NCBI GenBank assembly: GCA_973895155.1
Contig: OZ316894.1
Span: 7,874,001 to 7,938,000, forward strand
Origin: Marsupella aquatica
Taxonomy: Eukaryota; Marchantiophyta
DNA length: 64,000 nt
Reading direction: 5' to 3'
The notes beneath the pieces are model-generated. The model had not been told where the DNA came from. It did no database searches and was given only the letters and a program-made list of their open reading frames with translations. Positions 11,015 to 23,300 of the stretch are shown in pieces (position 1 is the stretch's first letter; every line of letters starts with the position of its first letter). The position numbers and the translations under genes were made by a program.

Positions 11015-14000
11015 CTACTTGTGATGCAATTGCAAAACCTGCAATACGTCACGGTGTCTAGAGAAACTCTCCAAAGGAATCACTTTGGTAAATGCGTCAG
11101 CCGGGTTGAGTTTACCATCAATCTTGACTAGCTCAAACAAATTATCAGACACAGCCTGCCTGATAAAATGGTACCTAACGTCAATGTGCTTCACTCTGCT
11201 GTCCATCACCTGGTTCACAGCAAGGTGGAGCGCACTTTGACTATCACAATGGAGCTTCACATTCCCCTGTGGCAATCCCATTTCAGTGATAAGTCTATCC
11301 AACCAAATCGCTTCCTTTGCTGCTTCCGCAGCTGCAACATACTCCGCTTCTGTAGTAGACTGAGCAATACACTTCTGCAAAGTAGACCTCCAACTTATGC
11401 ATCCACCGCCAAGTGTGAACACGTATCCTGTTGTTGATCTCCTTCGGTCCAAATCTTGTCCATAGTCAGAATCAACATAGCCAATCAATGATTTAGCATT
11501 CTTTGCATTCGCATCAAATAAAAGACCATGATCCACGGTACCCTTCAAGTACCTGATAATCCACTTCACTGCTTCCCAGTGTACCTTCCCTGGATTCGAC
11601 ATGTACCTGCTCACCTTGCCCATAGCCATGGCAAGATCAGGTCTAGTGCAAGTCATCAAATACATGAGACTCCCCACTGCCTTGTCATACGGAACCTTTG
11701 ACATCAACCCCTTCTCTGTGTCATCCGTAGGACAGAACGCTGATGATAACTTGAAGTGTGGAGCCAACGGGGTACTTACTGGTTTGCTATTCCCCATGTT
11801 GAACCTTGCAATTACCTTCCTCGCATAACTGCTCTGCGTCAACCATAGCTTGCCAGTCTCCAAGTCCCTAGTGATCTCCATACCCAAAATCCTCTTAGCT
11901 AGCCCTAAGTCCTTCATCTTAAACTCTGCACTAAGCAGTGCCTTGAGCTTAACAATCTCAGACCTATCCTTGGCTGCAATTAGCATATCATCCACATAAA
12001 GTACTAAAACAATGAACCCAAAGACGACATTCTTTACCGGTTTCAAATACACACAAGGGTCAAATACACTTCTGTGAAAACCTTGTGACCGAATCCAATC
12101 GTCAAACCGCTTGTTCCACTGTCTTGGTGACTGCTTCAACCCATACAAGGATTTTAGCAATCTGCAAACCAATTCCTCCTGTCCTCTCTTCACAAAACCT
12201 AGCGGTTGTCTCATGAAGATCACCTCTTCCAATGTGCCATAGAGGAAAGCTGTGACAACATCCATCTGATCTAGCAGCAGACCAAACATTACAACAAGTA
12301 CACACAATAGTCGTATTGTAGAGTACTTAGCAACTGGTGAGAAGACCTCATTGTAATCCACACCTTTATCTTGTGTGAATCCCTTTGCTACCAATCTAGC
12401 CTTGTAGACCTTCGATCCACCTCCTATGGAATTATCCTTTAACTTGTAAATCCACTTGCTGTCCACCACTTGCTGACCCTTAGGCAACTTAACAAGCTCC
12501 CAAGTTTTGTTGTCCTTTAGTGACTGCATCTCCGTTTGCATTGCTGCAGTCCACTTCTGCTTCTCCTTTGAAGCACTTGCCTCATGAAATGAAGAAGGTT
12601 CCCCTTCTTCCAAAATTAACGCATCACCCTCATCATCAGTTGTAAAATCATCCTCTTGCAGTTGAGATGAATCAACCCACTGTCCATACCTTGGTGGAGC
12701 GCGTACAGTGCGACCATATGTTCTTCTAGCCGATGACTCCGGTTGATCTGCGTGTGCTGATACAATTTGAAGCTCAACAGCATCCACTTGCTGCTCACCA
12801 GCATCAACAAACTTCTCTGGTTCCTCTGGCACAGGAACCAGCTCCATAATTGGAGCAACTCCTTCTCTCCGGTCATGCACCTCATAACCAATCTCCCCCT
12901 CAACGAGATCCGGGATATGAGATTTTCCTTTGTCAGTACGGGAGACCTGAGTATTCTCCCCCTCCTTCAATAATCTGGATTCATTGAAGGAAACATCCCT
13001 ACTGACAACGAGCTTACAGGCAATAGGATCCCATAGCCTATAGGCTTTCACACCACTCTGGTACCCAAGAAAAACACATTTCTTGGAGGTAGGATCCAAC
13101 TTGGTCCTATTCTGCTTCGGTGTGAGAGCATATGCATCACTTCCAAAAACTACCAAGCCATGATAGTCTGCTTGCCGCTTATAGCGCATCTCAAACGACG
13201 TTTTGAAATTGATAGCACTAGAAGGAGAAATATTTACCAAATAAGCTGCGGTATTGACAGCTTCTGCCCAAAATTCTTGTGGTAAACCTGATTGGCTCAA
13301 CATACTCCGTGACCGCTCCAACAGTGTCCGATTGAGCCTCTCAGCGACACCATTCTACTGTGGAGTATAAACTATGGTGAGATGGCGAGTTATCCCCTAT
13401 TCTGAACAGTACTCTTCAAATTCCATTGAAGTGTACTCCCCGCCGTTGTCTGACCTCAGACTCTTCACCCTTGTATCCAAACACTTGATCGTGTTTCTAG
13501 TCTGATTCTCCACCTGGGCCTTCCACTTCTTAAAAATGGACAAGACATCAGACTTATGCGTCATGAAATAAATCCACACAAATCTTGAGTAATCATCAAT
13601 AAATGATACATAGTACAACTTTCCAGAGTGTGAGGGAGTCGGGGATGGACCCCACACGTCACTATGTATGTACTCAAGAACCGCTTTGGAACGATGAGTT
13701 CCAACACCAAAAGCACGACGATGCTGCTTTCCAAGAATGCAATGCTCACAAAACTCTAATTTACAAGATTGCAAATCAGAAATGAGTCCATTCTTCCGTA
13801 AGATAGCCAAACCCTTCTCACTCATGTGGCCTAGCCGTGAATGCCACAGTTGAGTCATCTCCTCGTGAGACTTGGTTACATTGGCCTCTCCACATACAGT
13901 ATTGCCCTGTAACACATACAAATTCTTTTGTCTACTCCCCTTCAAAATCACTGTCTCTCCCGACCTGACTTGAAGTTCACCATCAATAACGCTCCATTGA

Positions 14001-15328
14001 TGACCATTTGAATCCAACACACCGAGTGAAATCAGATTCTTACGCATGCCAGGTACATACCTGACTCCGGACACTGTGCGCACAGCGCCATCAAACATTT
14101 GAATCTTCACAAACCCAATTCCCTCAATTTGACAGGAGTGATCATTTCCCATCAGAACTGAACCGTTTGAAATAGAGTAAGAACTGAAAAACTCACGAAT
14201 GTAACAAATATGAAAAGAGCAAGCACAATCAAGAATCCACACATCATCTGCTCTCCTAGATGACGTGCATAGGGCATACCCCCGGCTTCATAAAACATAC
14301 TCATCATTGAGTAAATCAGCTTCTCCATCAGCCCTAGCCACATTTGCCGATGAAGTTTCCGCTGCCTTTCCCTTACAGTCTCGCTTGAAGTGTCCAACTT
14401 GGTTGCACTTCCAACATGTCACCTGCCTCCTCTGAGGAGATTTACTCTTGGACTTAGATCTGGATTTAGATCTAAACTGGGTTCTACGGTCCCCAGTTGG
14501 TCGCTGCATACCCCTCCCACGGTTAACATTGAGGGCAGCACCAGATGATGAAGGCTGTGATGTGATGTGCATCTTCTGCTGAAGATCATCACTAAGCAGA
14601 GAACTTACCACGTCATTATATGAAATGGTATCCCTATCACGATGCAACTACACTCGTGATAGGGACTGGTAAGATGGAGGCAATGAACTAAGAAGCTGCA
14701 GAGCCTTCGTCTTATCATTCAAAGTCTCCCCAAGGTTTTCCAAGTCAACGACCATGTCGTTGAAAGCATCCACATGGTCTTGCAACTTTGTACCGGATTC
14801 CTTCATCCTGAAACTCATGAGTTTGTAGGAAGTGTAGAGCCGGTTCGACAACTCCTTGCGGTGATACTTGCTCTGCAATTCCGCAAACAAGGACATGCAA
14901 TCCTTATGTGCACCCAACTGCTTGATGATGGGAGGCATGAGATAGAGTGTAACACACCACACTCCCTGCTCCTGCATGCGGTCCCATTGTTTCTCATCAA
15001 CATCATCTTCACGAGGGCTCAGCAGTTGGCCCATCCCTGACGCATAGAGCACTCCCTTCACCTGCTTCTCCCATAGCAAGTAGTCAGAGCGCCCATCATA
15101 CTTTGTCACTTCATACTTGGGTCCCCCAAGCTTGAAAGTCCCCATCTTCTTCTTTGGCACTACCGTGAGCTCCGGTAGTAGTACTGCTTCCTCCACCACA
15201 CGCCGCACCGGTGATGGTATCGGTGTCACGTGCTCTTCCTCCTGCTCCTCTCTCTGCCCCTGAAACCGCCGTGGTGATCCTCGTGCTTCAAGTTCCACGT
15301 CTTCGAAAAATTCCTCCGAATCACTCAT
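11015..15328 (-). pseudogene. Copia 1 gag-pol polyprotein, four in-frame stops
   Basis: In order on the minus strand: gag (15328 to about 14350) with a CCHC zinc knuckle (CWKCNQVGHFKRDC); a protease region with the degenerate active-site context WILDCACSFH where D-S/T-G-A is usual; the GAG-pre-integrase zinc region (LWHSRLGHMS, then CEHC); the integrase core (HSDVWGP, FIDDYSR, and NGVAERLNRT downstream); reverse transcriptase with YVDDM; and RNase H (YVDSDYGQD, STTEAEY). Stops in the single frame are TAG 14650-14648, TGA 14290-14288, TAG 13399-13397 and TAG 13357-13355. The last two fall where copia proteins usually have Gln or Glu. No frameshift is needed anywhere. The product cannot be made without readthrough, so this copy was probably mobilised in trans or damaged after insertion. 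Confidence 0.92.
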
Positions 15329-16466
15329 ATGAGAAAATCACAAAAATTGTTGTTTTTCACAACTTCTCAAAAAACTTGAAACTCAACACCACCGCGTAGC
15401 CCACAAAGCTAGGAGTCCAATACTGAAAACCGAAATCAAAATTGAAATTTGATGGAAAAGTTATTCAAATTTCGGTCGAGGTGGGTAAAACCTTGGGAAA
15501 CTCCCCCGTTTTGACCACCTCAGGGAATAACCGAAATACCAAGTACAACCCATTGTCGGAATTACGATGTGATTGGTGCGCCGCATTGCCAACTTCAATG
15601 GCTACGACCTCGCCAAAAAATAACCAAAAAAGTTACCGTTCGGCGGATGAAATCTTTGTCGGATGGTCAAAAAATAGCTCTCTGGTTTTTTGGAATATTC
15701 TATGACCCTTGTACAGGCCCTGTGGGAATTTTGGAAGAACAATCGAGGGGCTGACACGTGTCCTCGAACCCCCAAAACCCCCTACCACCCTTCGTCGTCG
15801 AAATCTGGTCGCGCGCGCAGAAAATACACACGGTAGAATGTACCCCTCGACACCAAACGCAAGATATCTCACTCGGGTTTTGACGAAATCAAGATCTGAT
15901 TTCAGATTTGGAAACTAGACTCCGAGGCGGTGAAGATCGATATAAGAAGCACCCAAAACGAGGAAAGAACAAGGGAGAAAAAAATTGGTAAAGATGACAG
16001 ATTTCTCTCAATTGCCATAGCCAATTTCGAATCAGTTTTTCAAAGAGAAAAAATGGTACCTTGTCAACAACGAATGTTGATCAATTGCACTTGGTGCCGT
16101 CACCAAGTCCAACAAGGTAATTGATTTTGCTTAGCCTTCCTCTTTGCATCAAAGAGCCAATCCCGGACTCAAAACAATCGTCTTGCCTCAATCTCTCCGT
16201 TGAGTCAAAACACTTGACGCTTCTCCCTCCGAGTCGATTGCCAACTTTCTTCACAAAATCCAGAACGACGAAAACTTAGATCTCTCTGCACCACGAGCTC
16301 CGTTCAGCGATTTCTTCACACCGTTAGAAAGCTCTTGCCCCGATCTATCCGTTGAGCCCATAAACTCCAAGTTCCATGCGACGGAACTCCGGGAAATCCA
16401 CCGACACTCAACGCTGGAAAAACCGTAATGAAATCCCATCACGAACACACGTCACCTCCCAAGCAT

Positions 16467-16478
16467 GCTCTGATACCA
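16467..16478 (-). other. Copia 1 primer binding site
   Basis: On the minus strand TGGTATCAGAGC lies 2 nt inside the 5' LTR. It is complementary to the 3' end of initiator tRNA-Met, the standard primer of plant copia elements. Confidence 0.9.
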
Positions 16479-16480
16479 AT

Positions 16481-16901
16481 TGTTGAGCATAGACGACGAT
16501 CGCAACGGCAAGCCCATGAACCATCCAACGCACAATAGTCGACACAAGAGATACGTGGTTCACATCCTTGAGGCTACGTCCACGGGAACACACAAGAGAG
16601 CTTTACTGAACTCTAAGCCCGTCGGCTATACCGAGTCTCCACAGTGTAAGCTCTCCCTATCTCTCAAGTGGCTCCATAACAGTGAGCCTTGGTTCTACCT
16701 CTCCAAGCACACATGCCTCTTATGATATAGTGTGCAACTTAGTTGTACCTAACCACATAGTTGTACCTAATCACGTAGTTGTACCTAACCACATAGTTGT
16801 ACCTAATCACGTAGTTGTACCTAACCACATAGTTGTACCAACCCACGTTGTTGTACCAACCACGTCATACCTAACCTAGACGTAAGAGTAAATACCCAAC
16901 A
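16481..16901 (-). repeat. Copia 1 LTR (5' LTR in element orientation), 421 bp
   Basis: Termini are TGTTG...CAACA. It is 36 bp longer than its partner because the tandem ACCTAACCACATAGTTGT/ACCTAATCACGTAGTTGT unit has one more copy. Confidence 0.95.
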
Positions 16902-17247
16902 GTGGGCACCCTACCCTGCTAGAAATTTTGTTAGAAACATACACTTTGTCAAAAATGTGAGGATATATTGGTTTCAATGCTCACATAATTAAGTGATCAA
17001 GAGACCCCAAGGTTATGCAGGATGATCCAGAAACACTACAATGAGATGAGGCAATGTGTGACGCCAAGTGCGAAGCGGGATGTGAAGGATCTGATAATGT
17101 TCAAAATCTTAGGGGGGGCGGGAATTTTAAGCCCAGATTCATTTAAACACTAACCTCATGCTATCCTGCATGTAGGCAGCCCTTTCTTTTGCGGTTCTCA
17201 ACTTAACTTATGACATCATATCATTTCCTGAGAATTTTATGCTTGAA

Positions 17248-17370
17248 CCTCCTCCTGAGGCAGGCCTGACAACATTCATTGTGGATTGAAGGGCAAAGGC
17301 AGGAAACTTTTTGACCCTTAAGACCCTGACCTTTGAATTAATGTGAATAAAACAAGAGGTTTGCACAATG
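17248..17370. repeat. Dispersed repeat, copy 2
   Basis: It shares ordered sequence blocks with 33-155, described there. It lies in the noncoding stretch 16907-20397 between copia 1 and the NOT3 gene, which otherwise holds only minisatellites and short open frames. Confidence 0.5.
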
Positions 17371-17845
17371 TCTGATTAAATTTTGTTCCTTGCACCGTTA
17401 GAAGTCACCCCTCACTAATTTGAGCAACAACCTCTCTATAATGTGAATAGAAACCTCTCTCATTTGAGCAGATTCATCTCTGCAGCTTGAGAAGAAAGAG
17501 AAGTAGCTGATGAGGTGCAAATTTGAGCAGCAAAAGCAATGTCAAGAAACCCCTGTAAAAATTGAGTTGAAATCTTCTCAACAAGTAGAGAACAGCCAAC
17601 AACAAACCTTAAAAGAAGTCAACACTCACCTAGCTAGTGACAGTGGAGATAGATTTTTGAAAATTCAAAGTGCCACTACTAGAACTAGGAGTCAGAGTTA
17701 CTTTGTAGGTTCCACAAAATTGCACCAGTTGGGTTCTGGTTGGGGACACTCTCCGCCTGATTAGTTTGGTCCCTTTTGGCTTGGACAGTCTTTGCCCCTT
17801 TGCTTCCCCATTGGGTTTTATTGAATAATTCAAGCAACATAACAA

Positions 17846-18040
17846 AATTTTCAATCATCTCTATTTTATTCAAGTAACAAAACTGAATTTCAGTCATCTC
17901 TATCTTATTCAAGCAGCAAAACTGAATCATAGCCACTTCTCTCTACTTCAAGCTGCAAAATAAAATTTTAGCCATCTCTCTCTAATACAAGCAGCAAAAC
18001 AGAATTATGGCTGCCACTCTCTACTTCAAGCAACAACCTT
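17846..18040. repeat. Minisatellite, about 40-bp period, five diverged copies
   Basis: The unit (CATCTCTATCTTATTCAAGC then AGCAAAACTGAATT) repeats about five times with drift. It is noncoding. Related single units (CTCTCATTTGAGCAGA) occur upstream around 17400-17540. Confidence 0.6.
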
Positions 18041-19290
18041 TTTCTAATGTGAATAGACTGAATGTGCCGCTTGAAGTAGTCTTTCATGTGAGCAGACTCA
18101 TCTCTTAAAATTTGAGCAGAACAAGATTGAAGAGATGAAACCGGATAGGACTATGGGCAGGCCTATATGGTTGGTGTTTGGAAAATCCAGCAATCACAAA
18201 AAATAAATCCTAAAGCCAACAGCCATGTCTCATTTTCCACCCATTTTGCTTTTGGTAAATACGTTGCACTAGCGAAACTACCTATTCACTGTGTACTTAT
18301 GAGTGTTGGAAGGATGTGAACCCCACTATGCAAACAAGCACGTGGCTGTCAAACACCACAGGAAGCCGTTTCTTTTGCATACATTATCTAAAACCTGCCT
18401 CCAAAAGCTGTCTAGCTTGCTAATAATGCAAAATAAATTAATGTTGGTTGAACTTTCAGTTCAGTTTTGTGGCCAAAAATGCCTCAAAATCTTTTTCTGC
18501 GCATACAATTTAGACTCCGCATATGATTCTGCAAAATACAATATACAATTCTAAAGAGAGGGCATTTGCAAAGATTCAGCTTTTGTGACCAAACCTCTTT
18601 GGTCACGGGCATGGTAGGTGTTGGTCTTCATTTGCCAGAACTTGCTTGGGATTCAAGGGCTCATTGCAAGTTCTGATGATACTCCTTGATCTTCAAAAAA
18701 TCCAACAGTTGATATTGATTAGCCAGAAATTCCTTTCTCAATTGGGAGATGAGCAACTAATCCCCCAACTTTTCCAAGACACAAGAAAAGTAGCTGCTTA
18801 GAACCTGCCATGGGGGAGGGAGGGAGGGAGGGGGCGGGGGGGGCATGCAAATATTGGTCAGATACAGGTTTACACTATCACCAAAGCAAAACTCGGTGGA
18901 TCCATGTTACCATAACTGATCATAAATATCCTTAAGAGGTAACAAAGTGACACACAAGTGAGAGCCCATCAAGTCTACCTTTGGGAGGCCTTCAACATGT
19001 CCTTGCATTATGGCACCTGGGCAGGGTTATGGGAAATTCACAATGAGATGCTCCAGGTCCCACCAGTCCCTCCCGTCCGCCATGAAGTGTCTAATAGGTC
19101 AGGAGTAGAAGCTGCACTGCAGATCTGACCGGTAGAAGTGAACCTTTGTCACAAATCCACTCGGGATTCTTTAACTGGCCAGGCTTGCGGAGTGTGTTAA
19201 GTTTGCTGCCTTTGGTCTTGCTTCTCTCCTGGGTGCCGGCCTCTCTACTTTCTGGCACCGCAACCTTCGGTCCCCCCGGGAGGGTGCTGT

Positions 19291-19800
19291 CCTCATTGTG
19301 GCCCTCCCCTGTTGTAAGCTGACTTTTTGAATGAATTTCAATTGGTTTTTTCAAGAGGGGAAAAGAAATTGAGGGTCTGTTTTGTGCCCAATGGAGTTCA
19401 TGGTCCTCGTATTACGTCCCCATTGTGGGCCTCCCCTGTTGTAAGCTGGCTTTTTGATGAATTTCAATTAGGTTTTTCAAGGGGGAAACAAAAGTTGAGG
19501 GCCCGTGTTGTGCCAAATGGAACCTGAGTTGATGGTTTTACGTCCCCATTGTCAGGCTGCCCTGTTTTTGAATGAATTACAACTGGTTTTGTTAAGGGGG
19601 GAAAAGAAGTGGAGGGCCCATTTTGTACCGAATGGAACCCAAGTTCATGGTCCTTGTTTTATGTCCCCATTGCAGGCCTCCCCTGTTGTAAGCCCGATTT
19701 TTGAATGAATTTCAATTAGTTTTTTCAAGGGGGGAAAAGAAGTTGAGGGCCCGTTTTGTGCAGAATGGAACCCGAATTCATGGTCTTCGTTTCAGCCCCC
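19291..19800. repeat. Minisatellite, 121-127-bp period, four copies
   Basis: Successive copies of a unit starting CCCCATTG (GGGCCTCCCCTGTTGTAAGC, TTTTTGAATGAATTTCAATT, AAAAGAAGTTGAGGGCCC, AATGGAACCC) begin at about 19291, 19418, 19544 and 19665. The array ends about 600 bp before the NOT3 start codon, so it could lie in the promoter or leader of that gene. Open frames of 66-91 codons read through the units but look incidental. Confidence 0.75.
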
Positions 19801-20397
19801 TGTGGTGGAATATTTATCGCGTTCAGGATGAGTACAGACGGAAACGGCAGAAAGCAATCATCTGGTTTCTCGACTATGTAGTCTCCTACTCCACCACCGG
19901 AACGTTTGCTGCGACGTTATCAGTCGGTCCTGAACGGGAGGGTTCTCTCTGTCTTCGTCCAGCTGAGAAGAGCTGAGAAGAGATCAATCGATCATACCGA
20001 ACCAATCCTCCATCATTGGTCTTCCAGTCTGAATGAATCTGCATCTGAAATCGGGGATCTGCTGGCTAAGAGGATGTGAACTCCGGTGGCAATGGTGGAC
20101 GGAAGCCTTCTACAGACAAGGGGCGCATTGGGAAGAAGTGTGTGCAACGTGACCTCCAGGGAAGTGGATTTGGAGTAGTCAGTCCGGACGTGCTTAGGGT
20201 CAGGCAGCAGTGGAGCTACACATCTCAGTCGGAGAGAGTTCGTGCGGAGTTTGAAGCGAATCTGTATCGGAGATGAATGCTCTGCAAACGGAGTAGTTAG
20301 TAGGGCAGACGTTTGGATTAGAAGTAGACAGGTACGGAGAAAGAAAGAATTGAAGTGCCCTGCGTGCATGCGTTTGTGTATGCGAGTCTGAGCCACG

Positions 20398-23300
20398 ATG
20401 GGAGCAACGAGGAAGTTGCAAGGCGAAATTGACAGGGTTTTGAAGAAAGTGCAGGAAGGTGTGGACGTCTTCGACAGCATTTGGAATAAGGTCGGTTTTG
20501 CTCCTGTCCGAGCGTTCTCTCTCTCCTCACTTTCACGGCAACATTGGCCCGAAGGACATCATTACAAGCACAATTCCTGCGGGTTTTCCCGCAGCTGGAC
20601 GGTTCGTTAGGATAGTCTCAGTCGTAGTTGATCATGGAGTGACGTTTTCTATCAGTGTTCTCCGTTCATTCATAAAGCGGTGATTTATTTCTATGAGTGA
20701 CCAGCCTTCTCAGATTGCCCAGCTTAGTTGTGAATCATCACCGTGTCGACATTGTGTCAATACACATTATTTCTATTCTAGTTCTTTGCATCGTGAATAT
20801 GGATCTCCACGATGTAGTTCGAGTTAATCTGCTTTAGGTCCAGTTGTTGCAGAAACCTGTGCTGTTCTCCAAACATTCCGCCTATCTGACCATTATTTTT
20901 CTCTTTCCTATCAAATTCTCCTGCTCTGGTGTAGTGGGTATGCTTTCGTAACTATTTGCCTGCACCTCCTTCAGGTTGTTTGATAGTCCCTTATTAATAG
21001 TGAAAATCATTCTTCGTTTACATGTATTGACATGCAGGTATATGACACTGAAAATGCGAATCAAAAGGAAAAATTTGAAGCGGACCTTAAGAAGGAGATT
21101 AAGAAACTTCAAAGATATCGAGACCAAATCAAGACATGGATCCAGTCGAGTGAGATAAAGGACAAAAAGGTATCTTTTCCCACGAAATGCAGTTGAAGTT
21201 TTTTAAGTTAAGCTCTTTTTATTTCGTAATTTCTTTGGAGAAATTATTTTGATGAGGCCAAATGTGGTCGTATCCAAATGTGTGGCATAAGAGTTTGACT
21301 TGTGATAAATGATGACATAGGTGGCTGCATCTTATGAGCAGGCGCTGTTAGACGCCCGAAAGCTCATCGAACGTGAGATGGAGCGCTTTAAAGTGTGTGA
21401 GAAAGAAACCAAAACTAAAGCCTTCTCTAAGGAAGGCTTGGGTCTGCAACCCAAAACAGTGAGTTTTCTGTGGTAATTGATGCACCACGAGCCTCAAGGT
21501 TGCATCTGCCTTGACAATTGTGCGTAATGATCTACGTTGTATATTCGGTACACAAAGGATCTTTGCATATCCAGAAACTACTACATTTTGGTCAAGACAA
21601 TATTGTTAGCTTTCGTCTAGTCCTTGTTAATTATTAGCTGGAATTTCTGTATTTCTGTCTCAATCCTGACAACCTCTCATATGCTATCAATTTTCATGCT
21701 TACAAGTACATCTACAGACTCGGTGGTGTCCTTCATCGCTGATTTTATGGATGCCTCTCTCTTCGAGATGCATGGCTCTTCAAGTCTAAGCGGTTACGTT
21801 GATTTGTGCAGGATCCGAGGGAGAAGGCTAAAGGAGAGTCTCGAGATTGGTTAAACAATATGGTCTGTGACAGCGATAACGATTTGGACTGAACTTTATT
21901 AGGTTTATGTTAGGTGGATTTTAGAACCAGAGAAAGTCAATAATTTCTTCGTATGATTGCTAGTGCAGTAGTGCGAATGTTTTTCGTCTGCTTTACCCAT
22001 AGCGGAATTCGATATGTATATATGCTCTAGACTGTGACAGACGTAGTGAACTGGAATTCACCAGCATAGGTCATGTCCTGCACCAGAAGTAAATGTAAAC
22101 GATTTTTCACTGCCACTCGGTTTGAATCTAAATGTAGGAGCAGCCAGTTCCTTCCTCTCGGGACATCCATCTAGGTCATACTCTTTTGCAAGAGTAATCT
22201 TTTACGCGGCTTGTTGCTTTTATGGCTCGTGAATGAACTGAAAGGGGAAGAAATTGTTTCTTTGTCGGCAGGTTAGTGAATTGGAATCTCAGATTGATTC
22301 TTTTGAAGCAGAGATGGAAGGCCTCTCTGTCAAGAAGGGAAAGTCTCGACCTCCCCGACTGGTGAATTTCCTACCTCCTATAAATTTACTTTTTGAAGTA
22401 ACAATATAGTCAGCTCGAATTCCGCTTGATACCTGTGTACATCAGCTCATATTTTGTTGCCTTGCACAATTGTTCGTTGCATAGACCCATTTGGAGGAGT
22501 CAATTTCTCGTCACAAGCAGCATATCATCAAGCTTGAGCAGATACTCCGACTTTTGGACAATGATGAACTCAGTCCTGATGAGGTCACCGATGTGAAAGA
22601 CTTTGTGGAAGACTATGTTGATCGCAACCAGGTAAATTGTTTTTGCACTCGGACTAAACACATTGGATTTCAGTTGGGTTGTCTTTTGATGTGGGCAAAA
22701 CCTGTCCTAGGCAATATTTTACATAAAGACGTGCTCCTGTGACAAGGAAGCGATGGGGTTTCGTTTCCTCGTAGGTCTTCTTATAATTTGAGATGTGGGA
22801 CAGCGGTTTAGTCACCAAATTGCTGTAAAATCCTAGCTTAACAGGTTCCAAGAATCGTTTCAGCGTGTTGTATCCTGTCTGCCAAGTACGTGATAATACT
22901 GAAGAGACTGATGAGGGAGAGAGGCACTTCACGAAATTGACCTCGTCTGTGACTGTAATGTGCTCATTTCCAGGACGATTTTGACGACTTTGCCGTCGTC
23001 GATGACTTGTACCAATCTTTGCCACTTGAGAAGATGGAAGCTTTGGAATCGCTGGATGCAGTTCCAGTCATTCCTCCTGCTGTCTTGGTGAAGGAGAAGG
23101 TAGGATTGGGTTCAAACGTAATGCCAATGCTAGTTTACCAAGTCATTTTGAGTCCTGATTGGCATCCTTGCCAGACAATTTCCAGGTCTCAATATTGCAG
23201 TTTTGGATATGTATGGTTCCCGCCGGCAGCTTTAAACAAATTACTGCTTGAGACCGAGGACACTAAATTGGATTGACGCTCATGCTTCTTTACGGTAGCT

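Larger units (their letters stand above)
10440..16901 (-). mobile_element. Ty1/copia LTR retrotransposon 1, complete but coding-defective
   Basis: The element is flanked by identical 5-bp target duplications GTGGG (10435-10439 and 16902-16906). Both LTRs begin TGTTGAGC and end CCCAACA. In element orientation (minus strand) the order is 5' LTR, primer binding site, gag, protease, integrase, reverse transcriptase, RNase H, polypurine tract, 3' LTR, which is the copia order with integrase before reverse transcriptase. One reading frame of 1438 codons (15328-11015) is broken only by four stop codons. The LTRs differ by two substitutions plus one 36-bp repeat unit, so insertion was recent. Confidence 0.95.
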
